From the IMG/VR virus record IMGVR_UViG_3300030103_004992, positions 1 to 48,702 of that record: a stretch of 48,702 nt of DNA; one strand, 5' to 3'. The DNA is from a virus. Below the pieces are notes generated by a model that ran no database searches, was not told where the DNA came from, and saw only the letters and a list, made by a program, of their open reading frames with translations. Shown here piece after piece: positions 1 to 7,666 of the stretch (position 1 is the stretch's first letter; the number at the start of each line of letters is the position of its first letter). The translations under genes and the position numbers were made by a program.

Positions 1-1703
1 AGCGCTTTTGCGTCAATAATTGCTTGGTCAGCAGCAGCTTTTGCAGCAGCAATTTCAGAATCTCTTGTAGATTCGTCAGCAGCTTGTTTAGCGACTTGTG
101 CAGCTAAGTTATTTGTTAAAATTGTATCAGCAGCTTCATAAGCAACTTTTGCAGCATCATCAGCAGCAATTCTTGCAGCAGTTTCAGCAGCATCATCAGC
201 AGCTTGTTTAGCAACTTGAGCAGCTAATGCAGCATCATTTGATAATACATAAGAAGCAAATGCAGCATCGTTTTCAGTATCAACAGCGTTGATTAATGTT
301 ACGATTTCAGCGAATGAATCTTTATCAGCAATTGAAGCACTTAAAATTGCATCAACTCTTGCTTCTTCAGTTGCCATCCTTGCTCCAAATGAGCTAGATA
401 GTGCTGTATCAGCAGCAGCGAATTCATTTCTAATTGCAGTTCTGTCAGTTGTAGCTAAAACAAAATCAGCATCTGTAGCAGCGATTTCAGCAGCTAATGC
501 AGCATCGTTAGAAACTTCGTAAGCAGCTAAATCACTAGCAACATTTGCTGTTGCAGTATCTTGTGCTGTTTGTTTAGCATCAACTAATGCTTTAGCATCA
601 ACGATAGCTTGATCAGCAGCAGCTTTTGCAGCAGCAATTTCAGAATCTCTTGTAGATTCGTTAGATGCCATTTCAGTTCTAATTAATGCTCTGTCAGTTG
701 TAGCAGCAGCATCATCAGCAACTTGTTTAGCTTCTTGAGTATCTAATGCAGATTGAATACCAGCTTCAGCAGCTAATGCTCTAGTTTCTTCAGCAGCGAT
801 AGCAGCATCAGCATCAACTTCGTTTTGATCAACATCAGCTTGAAGTGCAGCAATAGCAGCATCAGCATCAGCTTCATTACCATCTACATCAGCTTGAAGT
901 GCAGCAATAGCAGCATCAGCATCAGCTTCGTTTTGATTAACATCAGATTGTAATGCAGCAACAGCAGCATCGTTAGATAATACGTAAGCACCAAATACAT
1001 TATCATTTTCTGTATCAACAGAATTGATTAATGTTACGATCTCAGCAAAGCTATCTTTATCAGCATCAGCAGCTAATAATACAGCGTCCATTCTAGCTTC
1101 ATCAGCCGCTAATCTAGTAGCAACAGAAGATGAAAGTGCGCTATCAGCAGCAGCAAATTCTGAACGAATCGCAGTTCTATCAGTATCAGCAGCAACCTTT
1201 TCAGATTCTTGCTTGGCTTCTTGTACATCTAATGCAGATTGAATTGCAGCTTCAGCAGCTTCAGCTCTTGCTTTCTCAGTTGCATCAGCAGCAGCAAATT
1301 CTGAACGGATTAATGCTCTATCAGAATCAGCAGCAACCTTTTCAGATTCTTGCTTGGCTTCTTGAGTATCTAAATCCGCTTGAATAGCAGCATCAGCAGC
1401 TTCATAAGCAACCTTTGTAGCATCATCAGCAGCTTTAAATTCTGAACGGATAGCAGCTCTATCAGTGTCAGCAGCAACCTTTTCAGATTCTTGCTTAGCT
1501 TCTTGAGTATCCAATGCAGATTGAAGACCAGCTTCGGCAGCTTCAGCTCTTGATTTTTCAGTAGCATCAGCAGTACTTAAGTTAGCCAAATCATCTACTA
1601 ATCCAGGTAAGTCATTTTTTACAATACCTGAAGGTTCAACGATTGTGGCGTTGTTTAGTATTTTATCGGATTGTTTATCCAATACTATTTTTGTATTTGC
1701 CAT
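1..1703 (-). CDS. Ala-rich repetitive tail fibre / virion rod protein (3' end outside window)
   Basis: One frame is open from the ATG at 1703 to the left window edge (567 codons, no stop), so the gene continues outside the window. The first 45 residues are non-repetitive. The rest is dominated by Ala, Asp and Glu with heptad-like spacing, and I infer a long alpha-helical, probably trimeric rod. Internal repeats: the unit beginning LDTQEAKQESEKVAAD at residues about 64, 111 and 158 (47-residue period); an 18-residue unit ALQADVDxNEADADAAIA three times at about 250-303; DKDSFAEIVTLIN at about 215 and 460; TRDSEIAAAKAAADQAI at about 351 and 546. GCT and GCA codons make it visibly GC-richer than its neighbours. 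From general memory, DKDSFAEIVTLIN-type repeats occur in marine phage structural proteins. It is last in the neck/fibre operon, which fits an adhesion fibre, but no receptor-binding tip is visible here. Confidence 0.8.
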   Translation of the reverse strand, partial: MANTKIVLDKQSDKILNNATIVEPSGIVKNDLPGLVDDLANLSTADATEKSRAEAAEAGLQSALDTQEAKQESEKVAADTDRAAIRSEFKAADDATKVAYEAADAAIQADLDTQEAKQESEKVAADSDRALIRSEFAAADATEKARAEAAEAAIQSALDVQEAKQESEKVAADTDRTAIRSEFAAADSALSSSVATRLAADEARMDAVLLAADADKDSFAEIVTLINSVDTENDNVFGAYVLSNDAAVAALQSDVNQNEADADAAIAALQADVDGNEADADAAIAALQADVDQNEVDADAAIAAEETRALAAEAGIQSALDTQEAKQVADDAAATTDRALIRTEMASNESTRDSEIAAAKAAADQAIVDAKALVDAKQTAQDTATANVASDLAAYEVSNDAALAAEIAATDADFVLATTDRTAIRNEFAAADTALSSSFGARMATEEARVDAILSASIADKDSFAEIVTLINAVDTENDAAFASYVLSNDAALAAQVAKQAADDAAETAARIAADDAAKVAYEAADTILTNNLAAQVAKQAADESTRDSEIAAAKAAADQAIIDAKA

Positions 1704-1801
1704 ATAGGTTAAAATTTAAAAGTTAAAAAAAAAATAAGGTGAACCCGTGCATTACTATATCAAAAATAGATATAAAACTTTATTAAAAAAATAATAAAAT
1801 T

Positions 1802-2035
1802 TTATCTATTAAATAATAGATTTTTAAGGTTCTTTATGGCGTTTGTAAATGCCAAAGGTTCGCATGAACCCATTTCTGTTAAATACTCATCTACATGGGA
1901 TAGTAAATCGGGACTTGAGGGGAATATAAAAGTAGATTTTTTAGATTGTTTTTCTACTTTGAATTTGTGTCCCTTGATCTTAAGGTAGGCTGTTAAATAT
2001 AAATCGGAGGTTGAATATGAATTTTCAGTACTCAT
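1802..2035 (-). CDS. DUF5659-like small protein
   Basis: A 77-aa protein. It resembles the DUF5659 family, small phage and bacterial proteins with the pattern STSDLYLTAYL, then a Gly-His/Lys-rich turn (KGHKFKVEKQ) and a beta strand (KSTFIF). Function is unknown. It lies between the fibre gene (98 bases downstream) and a small virion protein gene (86 bases upstream). Both gaps are A/T-rich with no clear terminator. The start is the only in-frame ATG and has no Shine-Dalgarno sequence. The family call is from pattern memory. Confidence 0.65.
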   Translation of the reverse strand: MSTENSYSTSDLYLTAYLKIKGHKFKVEKQSKKSTFIFPSSPDLLSHVDEYLTEMGSCEPLAFTNAIKNLKNLLFNR

Positions 2036-2121
2036 CTAAATAATTTGTTTTTCAATAATACATATAAAACTTTTTTTTAAAATTATAGAAAGAAAAATAA
2101 AAAGAAAAAATGTTTTTTTTT

Positions 2122-2571
2122 CTATGCGGTATAATAATAAGTGCACCTAATTTTAAAATCTTCTTCAGGAGGAGTAAGAAAAGTAATATTAGAGTTAGAT
2201 ATAATATAATCATTTTCAACCCCACTTTCTTGCAATAATCCATTTAAGTATATATGTTCACTTCCTTCTATTGGAGTATGAGATAAAGTAAAAGAACTAT
2301 TAACACCATCAATATTTCCAGTTGGTATTTCTTTATCTGAAAATATTTGTGTAGGGGTTGATGTAAGTTCGTTTATTAAATTTGAGTTTGTTAGTATATC
2401 ATTTTGTAATGATTCTAAATTACTATTTACACCATTTTCAAATGTTGTGTCGGATTTTTGAATATTAAAAATATCTGGGGTAGAATCTTTAAAAACTGTG
2501 GTATTTCGTTTTTTAGAAGTGTTTTTAAAGTTTCGAGTAATAGCCTCAACTGTAGTAAAAGAAGTAGCCAT
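2122..2571 (-). CDS. Small virion/fibre-associated protein
   Basis: A 149-aa protein with two parts. Residues 1-75 are polar and probably helical. The C-terminal half resembles a beta-sandwich seen in phage tail proteins: GNIDGVNSSFTLSHTP followed by EHIYLNGLLQESG and a Tyr-rich end (CTYYYTA). The pattern of a short strand, then a named-feature loop (YLNG), then a strand is common in structural proteins that decorate tails or fibres. The start lies 2 bases from the upstream gp14-like stop, indicating translational coupling. The exact role is not recognised; a fibre or adaptor role is inferred from content and position. Confidence 0.65.
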   Translation of the reverse strand: MATSFTTVEAITRNFKNTSKKRNTTVFKDSTPDIFNIQKSDTTFENGVNSNLESLQNDILTNSNLINELTSTPTQIFSDKEIPTGNIDGVNSSFTLSHTPIEGSEHIYLNGLLQESGVENDYIISNSNITFLTPPEEDFKIRCTYYYTA

Positions 2572-2573
2572 AA

Positions 2574-3083
2574 TTATAATCTTTCTTTTGTGATTTGTAC
2601 TTTATCTGCAGGTGTATAATGAGTTGTACAGATTATAGAAATATTAGAACCGAAATCTTCTAATCCTGGGTTTAAGGGGTTTTGGCTATATGGGTATCTT
2701 GGATCTTTACCTACAAATAATTGATTATCTTTAACACTATCTACTTCAAAATAAGCTTCATAATACATAATAATATCTCCAGGTTCCATTATTACACTAG
2801 CATCAACTAAATCATCTCTAAAGAATCTAAATTCTACATCCCTTGTATAATCAACACCCATATCACTAGAGTTATAAGTTTGGTCACCTCTTTCAAGTAA
2901 AACATTTAATAGTACAGGTTCTTGATAGTATTTAGCCCCTGAAGATTCACCATAAATATTTACTCTAGTTTCTTCTATATTTAATTTGTACACAGCACAT
3001 TGTTGGGTAACTATATCACCCATTAATTCTCGATTAATGTTTCTAATTAAAGAAACGTCACGTTGTGTACCAAATAATGCCAT
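2574..3083 (-). CDS. Neck / head-completion protein (gp14-like)
   Basis: A 169-aa protein directly after the gp13-like neck gene, with 1 base between them. The N-terminal helix (TQRDVSLIRNINRELMGDIV) is followed by a Tyr- and acid-rich beta domain: VNIYGESSGAKYY, VEFRFFRDDLVDA, and GDIIMYYEAYFEVD, which reads like a head-tail connector fold. The length is shorter than T4 gp14 (about 256 aa), and similarity is by pattern and synteny only. In the T4 scheme gp13 and gp14 close the filled head and accept the tail. A tail-completion protein is an alternative. Confidence 0.6.
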   Translation of the reverse strand: MALFGTQRDVSLIRNINRELMGDIVTQQCAVYKLNIEETRVNIYGESSGAKYYQEPVLLNVLLERGDQTYNSSDMGVDYTRDVEFRFFRDDLVDASVIMEPGDIIMYYEAYFEVDSVKDNQLFVGKDPRYPYSQNPLNPGLEDFGSNISIICTTHYTPADKVQITKERL

Positions 3084-3084
3084 A

Positions 3085-4239
3085 TTATCCTATAAAAATT
3101 GTCATAGGGGATTTCCCTAAAGTTTTGTTTTGTGCTTCTCCTTCTTCTGCTTTCTTTTCAAGTAAAGTTTTACGTGATGTTGTATCAAAATAAGCCCTTA
3201 GCCTTTCTATTAATGCTCCCTTTTCAGATGTTGCAGCAGAAATTAAATCTGATTGGTTTAAGGTTACATCAGAGCCTGGGATGGGGATTGTAGAATATTT
3301 TCCTCTAACATATCCTAAAATTTCTTTTACAATTGCTAAACCGTATTCAAATATCCATTGTCTACCAACTGAGTTAATGCGTGTATAATTAGGATTTTCA
3401 TATGGTACATTAGAAGCGTTGGTTACAATTTCTCTACCATCTCTATCATAATAAGGTTGATTTGTTTCTTCTAATTTAACATAATGAAATGATAAATAAG
3501 TTATAGCAGTATCATTTGGGATTGGGAAAATACGTAATTTATTATTAACTAGTTCAAATGTATATTGGGATTTTCTGATTTGGTCATTCAGTTCAATTGC
3601 TTGAATTTTTTGTAAATCATAATTCATAGGCATTAACATAAAATTAATAGCGGGGGAAAATGCACCCCAACCAAATGATTCCATCATTTGTTGCATACCA
3701 ACTCCTGTCCCAGCATATGGATCAAAATATCTTGTAATTGCGGGTGGAGATTCATAAAATATTCTTTTTAATTCTATTCTTCCTTCAATACTTTCTGAGG
3801 TAGCCCATTCATTCATATCGTATTCTTGTTGTCCTTTAACAAGTGGAAGAGAACCAGTATAATAAGTTACATTACCACCTACTCCAGCTTCTGTTCCATA
3901 TTGGTTTGATAATCTAACTATTTCAGATAAATTTTCTTGTGGTAATTCTTCATTTGCAGGACCAATAGAAGATGTAGCTCCTTGAAATGTTAATAAGTTA
4001 TCTGCTACTTGGTAAGCATACAATTCATTTCCATAAGTTGTAATAGCTTCTTCAAACGCAGTATAAAAATTTAAATCTTGTAATTCAACTTCTACAAGTG
4101 GGTAACCTAAACGTTGAGCTGCAAATCTAGCAAATTTATCAGTATCTTGTTGGAACTGAAAATCATTATCATAAAATCCAAAAGGTGTATCACCTGGAGA
4201 GAAGCTACTTGAGCCAGGCCATATTGGTATATTTGCCAT
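3085..4239 (-). CDS. gp13: Neck protein, T4 gp13-like
   Basis: A 384-aa protein, longer than T4 gp13 (309 aa). The N-terminal segment (FARFAAQRLGYPLVEVEL, then a helix ending AITTYGNE) and the C-terminal helical segment (YGLAIVKEILGYVRGKYS, IPIPGSDVTLNQSDLI, then ALIERLRAYFD) match my recollection of the gp13 neck family in T4-like marine phages. The Gly/Met-rich middle (residues about 170-205) looks like an insertion. The product is expected to sit on the portal after packaging and, with the gp14-like protein, form the tail attachment site. A late-promoter-like box lies 12 bases upstream of the ATG, so this may head the neck operon. Confidence 0.75.
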   Translation of the reverse strand: MANIPIWPGSSSFSPGDTPFGFYDNDFQFQQDTDKFARFAAQRLGYPLVEVELQDLNFYTAFEEAITTYGNELYAYQVADNLLTFQGATSSIGPANEELPQENLSEIVRLSNQYGTEAGVGGNVTYYTGSLPLVKGQQEYDMNEWATSESIEGRIELKRIFYESPPAITRYFDPYAGTGVGMQQMMESFGWGAFSPAINFMLMPMNYDLQKIQAIELNDQIRKSQYTFELVNNKLRIFPIPNDTAITYLSFHYVKLEETNQPYYDRDGREIVTNASNVPYENPNYTRINSVGRQWIFEYGLAIVKEILGYVRGKYSTIPIPGSDVTLNQSDLISAATSEKGALIERLRAYFDTTSRKTLLEKKAEEGEAQNKTLGKSPMTIFIG

Positions 4240-4247
4240 ATTAATAT

Positions 4248-4261
4248 TTTGTTATAAATAT
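4248..4261 (-). promoter_or_regulatory. Late-promoter-like AT box upstream of gp13-like gene
   Basis: On the minus strand this reads ATATTTATAACAAA and ends close to the ATG at 4239. It matches the box found before seven other genes here (consensus ATATTTATAA plus an A-rich tract), which resembles the T4 late core TATAAATA. A functional promoter is inferred. Confidence 0.5.
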
Positions 4262-4284
4262 TATAAAAAATAATTTAGGTATTT

Positions 4285-4827
4285 TTATCCTAAAGTAGAT
4301 GTATTATATTGGACTTTTAATTTAATATCCCCATCACCATCTATAAAAGTCCCATTTCGAATTTTAAATGTTACAGCAGTAGCTTCAGGATTTACACCTT
4401 CAACAAACCCTACAACTTTATCTATGGATTCAGTAGGTACAATTCCTGCTGATCCAGCTACTGTAGAATTTGGGAATATAAGACCTCCTGTTCCTACAAA
4501 ACGACCACTTCCAGTAGCTACATAAGGAACAGAACCAAAATCATACTCTAATATTGCTTTAAATTCATAATATTGAGATGAAGATGGAGCAGGGAGGACT
4601 ATAATTTCATCTGAAGCTAAAATGTTTGAGGAAGAAAAAGTAACATCTATAGAATTATTATAAGATGAACCTGCAGGGCCTTGTGGTCCTGTTAATATTT
4701 CAACAACATTAGTAGTAGGTTGTGTTACAGTAATATTATTCTCAGTAGTTGTTACTACATTAATTTTATTTTCTGTTATAGTAGGGTTTACTTGTGGGTT
4801 TTGAGATGAAATATTTATACTACTCAT
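4285..4827 (-). CDS. Virion structural protein with short collagen-like hinge
   Basis: A 180-aa protein with an Asn/Thr-rich N-terminus (residues 1-45), a single collagen-like GPQGPAG hinge at about 47-53, and a beta-rich C-terminal domain (TVAGSAGIVP, then TFKIRNGTFIDGDGDIKLKV). The hinge followed by a beta domain is a common layout for small tail, neck or fibre proteins. It follows the 132-aa gene with 2 bases between them. The specific role is unknown. One GPxGPx unit is too short for a collagen helix. Confidence 0.7.
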   Translation of the reverse strand: MSSINISSQNPQVNPTITENKINVVTTTENNITVTQPTTNVVEILTGPQGPAGSSYNNSIDVTFSSSNILASDEIIVLPAPSSSQYYEFKAILEYDFGSVPYVATGSGRFVGTGGLIFPNSTVAGSAGIVPTESIDKVVGFVEGVNPEATAVTFKIRNGTFIDGDGDIKLKVQYNTSTLG

Positions 4828-4829
4828 AT

Positions 4830-5228
4830 TTATGTAGTTACTTGTTTGCTTAATTGAACTTTACCTTCTAATAATCTTACTGTGTAGGGGCAATCACCAC
4901 TACCAGAATATATTTCTAAATCATATATAGCTTCATTAAAAGTTAAAGCTGAACTAGTACATGCTGCAATATAAATACCAATTGAACCTGATACGGGTGA
5001 GGTTGTACCATTTGAACCACTAAAATTAAGACCTGTACCATCAGAGTTTAATGAAGATGAAAGTGTTAAATATAATTCACCACTATCTTGAGCATATGTA
5101 GATCTAATTTGGAGTCTACCTGAATAATTGGTTAAGTCGATTGGGTTGTTATTTGAATCTTTATATTGGATTTCAAAATTTGTAGTAGCACCTTGTTCTA
5201 TTGTAAAAGAGTATCTTCCTGCAGGCAT
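4830..5228 (-). CDS. Conserved small virion-type beta protein
   Basis: A 132-aa protein with the opening pattern MPAGRYSFTIEQGATTNFEI, then YKDSNNNPIDLTNYSGRLQIR. I recall this opening from small structural proteins of T4-like marine phages and from N-terminal domains of phage baseplate adaptors. The rest alternates strands and Ser/Gly loops and ends with a two-strand C-terminus. It is probably an immunoglobulin-like decoration or adaptor protein; this is inference. A promoter-like box 5 bases upstream overlaps the phoH stop codon. Confidence 0.65.
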   Translation of the reverse strand: MPAGRYSFTIEQGATTNFEIQYKDSNNNPIDLTNYSGRLQIRSTYAQDSGELYLTLSSSLNSDGTGLNFSGSNGTTSPVSGSIGIYIAACTSSALTFNEAIYDLEIYSGSGDCPYTVRLLEGKVQLSKQVTT

Positions 5229-5232
5229 AATT

Positions 5233-5246
5233 TTTATTATAAATAT
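5233..5246 (-). promoter_or_regulatory. Late-promoter-like AT box before the 132-aa virion gene
   Basis: The minus strand reads ATATTTATAATAAA. It lies at the phoH 3' end, only a few bases from the ATG at 5228, so any transcript started here would be nearly leaderless. Same consensus as the seven other boxes in the window. Confidence 0.45.
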
Positions 5247-5908
5247 TACATTCCACTCAACATTTCAAATACTTCATCAATTGCGGGGTGTCTATGGTTA
5301 TCTTGAAGGACTTTTTTGTAAACATATCCAGAATCTGATATTTTTGCCATATCATGGATTGCTGAGTAGTTTTTATCTTTTAAATCTATTTGTTGATTAT
5401 CACCACAAAATATCATTGTAGATCCTTTACCTAATCTACCTAAAGCCATCACTAATTGAGAACGAGTTAGGTTTTGGAATTCATCTACTATTACTACAGA
5501 ATTTTCAAATGTTCTACCTCTAAAATGAGCTAAAGAAACTAATTCAATAGATTCGTCTGTTTCCATTTTTTCTAAAATTTGAGGTTTATTATAAACTTTT
5601 CTCATATTAGAACGAATAGGTACTAACCATGGTTCCATTTTTTCTTTTTCAGATCCTGGAAGGAATCCATTGTCTTCAGTTGAAATAGTAGGGCGTGTTA
5701 TAATGATTTTATTTATCATTCTTTTAAAAAACATATCTAAAGCTATTTGACATGCTAACATTGTTTTACCACTACCTGCTTTACCTACTATAAAATTGTA
5801 GGGGTGGTGTAATATTGCTTGTTTAGCTGATTTTTGTTCTTCAGAAAGTGTAATTGAGAACTTAATTGGACCTTTAGGTGGTTTTTTGTCCGTATTGGGT
5901 GTGGCCAT
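5246..5908 (-). CDS. phoH: PhoH-like P-loop ATPase
   Basis: A 220-aa PhoH-family ATPase. Walker A GKAGSGKT is at residues 42-49 and Walker B VVIVDEFQN at 138-146. The family segments GFLPGSEKEKM (81-91), GDNQQIDL (169-176) and NHRHP (204-208) are present. PhoH proteins are common in marine phages; the fold is helicase-like, and an RNA- or nucleotide-related role is suspected but the function in phage is unsettled. The gene is isolated between the terminator that ends the capsid operon and its own promoter-like box, so it begins a new transcription unit. The 13-residue N-terminus before the domain is polar and unremarkable. Confidence 0.92.
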   Translation of the reverse strand: MATPNTDKKPPKGPIKFSITLSEEQKSAKQAILHHPYNFIVGKAGSGKTMLACQIALDMFFKRMINKIIITRPTISTEDNGFLPGSEKEKMEPWLVPIRSNMRKVYNKPQILEKMETDESIELVSLAHFRGRTFENSVVIVDEFQNLTRSQLVMALGRLGKGSTMIFCGDNQQIDLKDKNYSAIHDMAKISDSGYVYKKVLQDNHRHPAIDEVFEMLSGM

Positions 5909-5918
5909 ATTATAACAT

Positions 5919-5932
5919 TTATTTATACATAT
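5919..5932 (-). promoter_or_regulatory. Late-promoter-like box upstream of phoH
   Basis: The minus strand reads ATATGTATAAATAA, containing an exact T4 late core TATAAATA at 5927-5920. It lies directly downstream of the capsid terminator and 11 bases from the phoH ATG, the position expected of a promoter restarting transcription. Confidence 0.6.
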
Positions 5933-5933
5933 A

Positions 5934-5960
5934 CAAAAAAAGCCTGGCTTTCGCCAGGCT
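5934..5960 (-). terminator. Rho-independent terminator after the major capsid gene
   Basis: On the minus strand, AGCCTGGC and GCCAGGCT form a perfect 8-bp stem closed by a GAAA tetraloop, followed by a run of seven T. It lies 24 bases after the capsid gene stop, so it ends the packaging/capsid transcription unit. Confidence 0.93.
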
Positions 5961-5984
5961 AATTTAATCTTTATAATTTATTTC

Positions 5985-7640
5985 TTATACAGAAGCTAAA
6001 TCACTTACAAAGATACGTCCGAAGAATTCAGGTCGAATCATCTTCTTAGCGTAACGAGTCAAGAGACCTTTACGTGGTGTAAATGTATCTGGATCGTACA
6101 CTAGTGGAGTCATAATTAATGGAACGTATGGGGCAAATACTGCTCCTGTTTCCAAGAATTGTGAACCTCTGTATCCCATTAAAATAACATTCTCAGTCAT
6201 ATATGGGTTTTTATAAACAGTGTAACGGTTGTTCAAGTTACCTGATTTTTGGATACCAAATGCGTAAGACGCTTTTGAAGCATCACCATCAGATGTTGAA
6301 GCAAATCCTGGGATTGATTCAAGAACTGTAGCAACTGATGGAGAACATACTAACCAGTTAGCACCACCTCTAAGGGTCTTTTGGTGAATCTTGTTAGATA
6401 CTTTCTGCATTTTAGTTCCTAAAGTTTGGAACCATTGTCCTTGTGTGTTGAAGAATCCTAAATCATCATATCCTGTTTTAGCAGCATTTAAAGATTTATT
6501 TGATACAGCGCTCCAGTGCTCATCAGCAGCAGAAGCATCTTGAATTAACATATCCAAGTTTTCCAAATCAATTTCTAATGAAATATACTCACTCATGATT
6601 GAAGTTAATTCCGCTTCAGCATCCAAAGATTGGTAAGCGTTCAAATCTTGAGCAAATTCTGGTGTCCATTGTGCTTTCAACTTACGTGTTTTAGCAACAA
6701 TAGCCTCAGATTTCATTTTGATATCAATTTGAGGGATAGCTAATTCATCTGCAGATGTTGAACTTGCGTTAGCAAATCCAGCTCCACTAGCATCTTCAAA
6801 ATCACCTCTATTATTATCAGTTGGTTGTTGGTTATACAATGCAGTTACTGTAGCACCATCTAAAGGCACAGTACCTGTAGCATCCATTACAAAAGTAATG
6901 AGCTTATCAGCTGATGACTCATCAACAGAAGTATATTGTGGTAAAATAGCTGCTTCTGAACCATTTATAGAGAATGCTCTAACACCTTTAAAGTCAGCTC
7001 TTGGTAAATCAGAACCTGAAATAATTACAGATTTAAGGTTACCACCAGCAGCTATAGAAGCTGAAAGTTCAGCATCATAATTAACCATAGTCCATTCAGC
7101 ATCATCTACTGTAGCAGTTGATGAAGCAGAGAATTGGTTGATTGTGTAACCAAATCTACCAGCACCATAAAGACCACCTGATGGGTCAGCATCTGCGCCT
7201 GGATCTGTGTTACCATACATTGAAGCAGGTGAAGTATAAGCATCTCCAGCTGGTCCAAAGTTTATTTGCTTGTCTTGTCCATATTGGAAATCAAGGAAAA
7301 ATACAAGACCTGAAGGTAGATTCATTGGTTGAACAGACATGAATTCTTTAGTTGATAAAGAACCAAATACTTTTCTTACCAATGGAAGAGCTACACCAGC
7401 CCATTGCTCACCTTGTCCAACTGAAAAAGTACCACCACCTTGGTTGGTAGCAGAAGCTTCAGTTACAAGCTGTTTAGCTTGGTTTTCGAGGATCATCGCC
7501 ATATTGTTTTTTTCAATCTCGTTTCCAAGACCTTCTAACAATCCGGTTTTACCCCATTTTGATGCCATTTTAGCAGCATCGCTCTGCAAGTTTTTATAAC
7601 TGTTTGCAGAGTTTTCGAGTAATGAATTAATTGTTGACAT
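5985..7640 (-). CDS. gp23: Major capsid protein, T4 gp23-like, with cleavable prohead leader
   Basis: A 551-aa major capsid protein (T4 gp23 is 521 aa). Residues 1-61 form a helical prohead leader ending AKQLVTE. Cleavage by the gp21 protease after Glu61 would leave the mature N-terminus ASATNQGG, close to the T4 site (Glu65/Ala66). The following VRKVF and SVQPMNLPSGLVFFLDFQYG match the conserved start of the HK97-fold gp23 body. The C-terminal part (ETGAVFAPYVPLIMTPLVYD, then TRYAKKMIRPEFFGRI) is also gp23-like. It is preceded by scaffold and protease genes in T4 order and followed by a strong terminator. No Shine-Dalgarno sequence is visible. The SATNQGG junction is shared with the 143-aa protein at 11551-11982. 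Confidence 0.95.
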   Translation of the reverse strand: MSTINSLLENSANSYKNLQSDAAKMASKWGKTGLLEGLGNEIEKNNMAMILENQAKQLVTEASATNQGGGTFSVGQGEQWAGVALPLVRKVFGSLSTKEFMSVQPMNLPSGLVFFLDFQYGQDKQINFGPAGDAYTSPASMYGNTDPGADADPSGGLYGAGRFGYTINQFSASSTATVDDAEWTMVNYDAELSASIAAGGNLKSVIISGSDLPRADFKGVRAFSINGSEAAILPQYTSVDESSADKLITFVMDATGTVPLDGATVTALYNQQPTDNNRGDFEDASGAGFANASSTSADELAIPQIDIKMKSEAIVAKTRKLKAQWTPEFAQDLNAYQSLDAEAELTSIMSEYISLEIDLENLDMLIQDASAADEHWSAVSNKSLNAAKTGYDDLGFFNTQGQWFQTLGTKMQKVSNKIHQKTLRGGANWLVCSPSVATVLESIPGFASTSDGDASKASYAFGIQKSGNLNNRYTVYKNPYMTENVILMGYRGSQFLETGAVFAPYVPLIMTPLVYDPDTFTPRKGLLTRYAKKMIRPEFFGRIFVSDLASV

Positions 7641-7666
7641 TTGTTTAAGTTTTTGTCGTTTTTAAA

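Noticed and set aside
1-1700. Repeats resembling a CRISPR array or minisatellite
   Set aside because: Copies are imperfect, in frame and lack regular spacers; one minus-strand frame is open throughout, so these are protein-coding repeats.
4660-4690. Collagen-like fibre call for the 180-aa protein
   Set aside because: Only one GPQGPAG unit is present, too short for a collagen triple helix.
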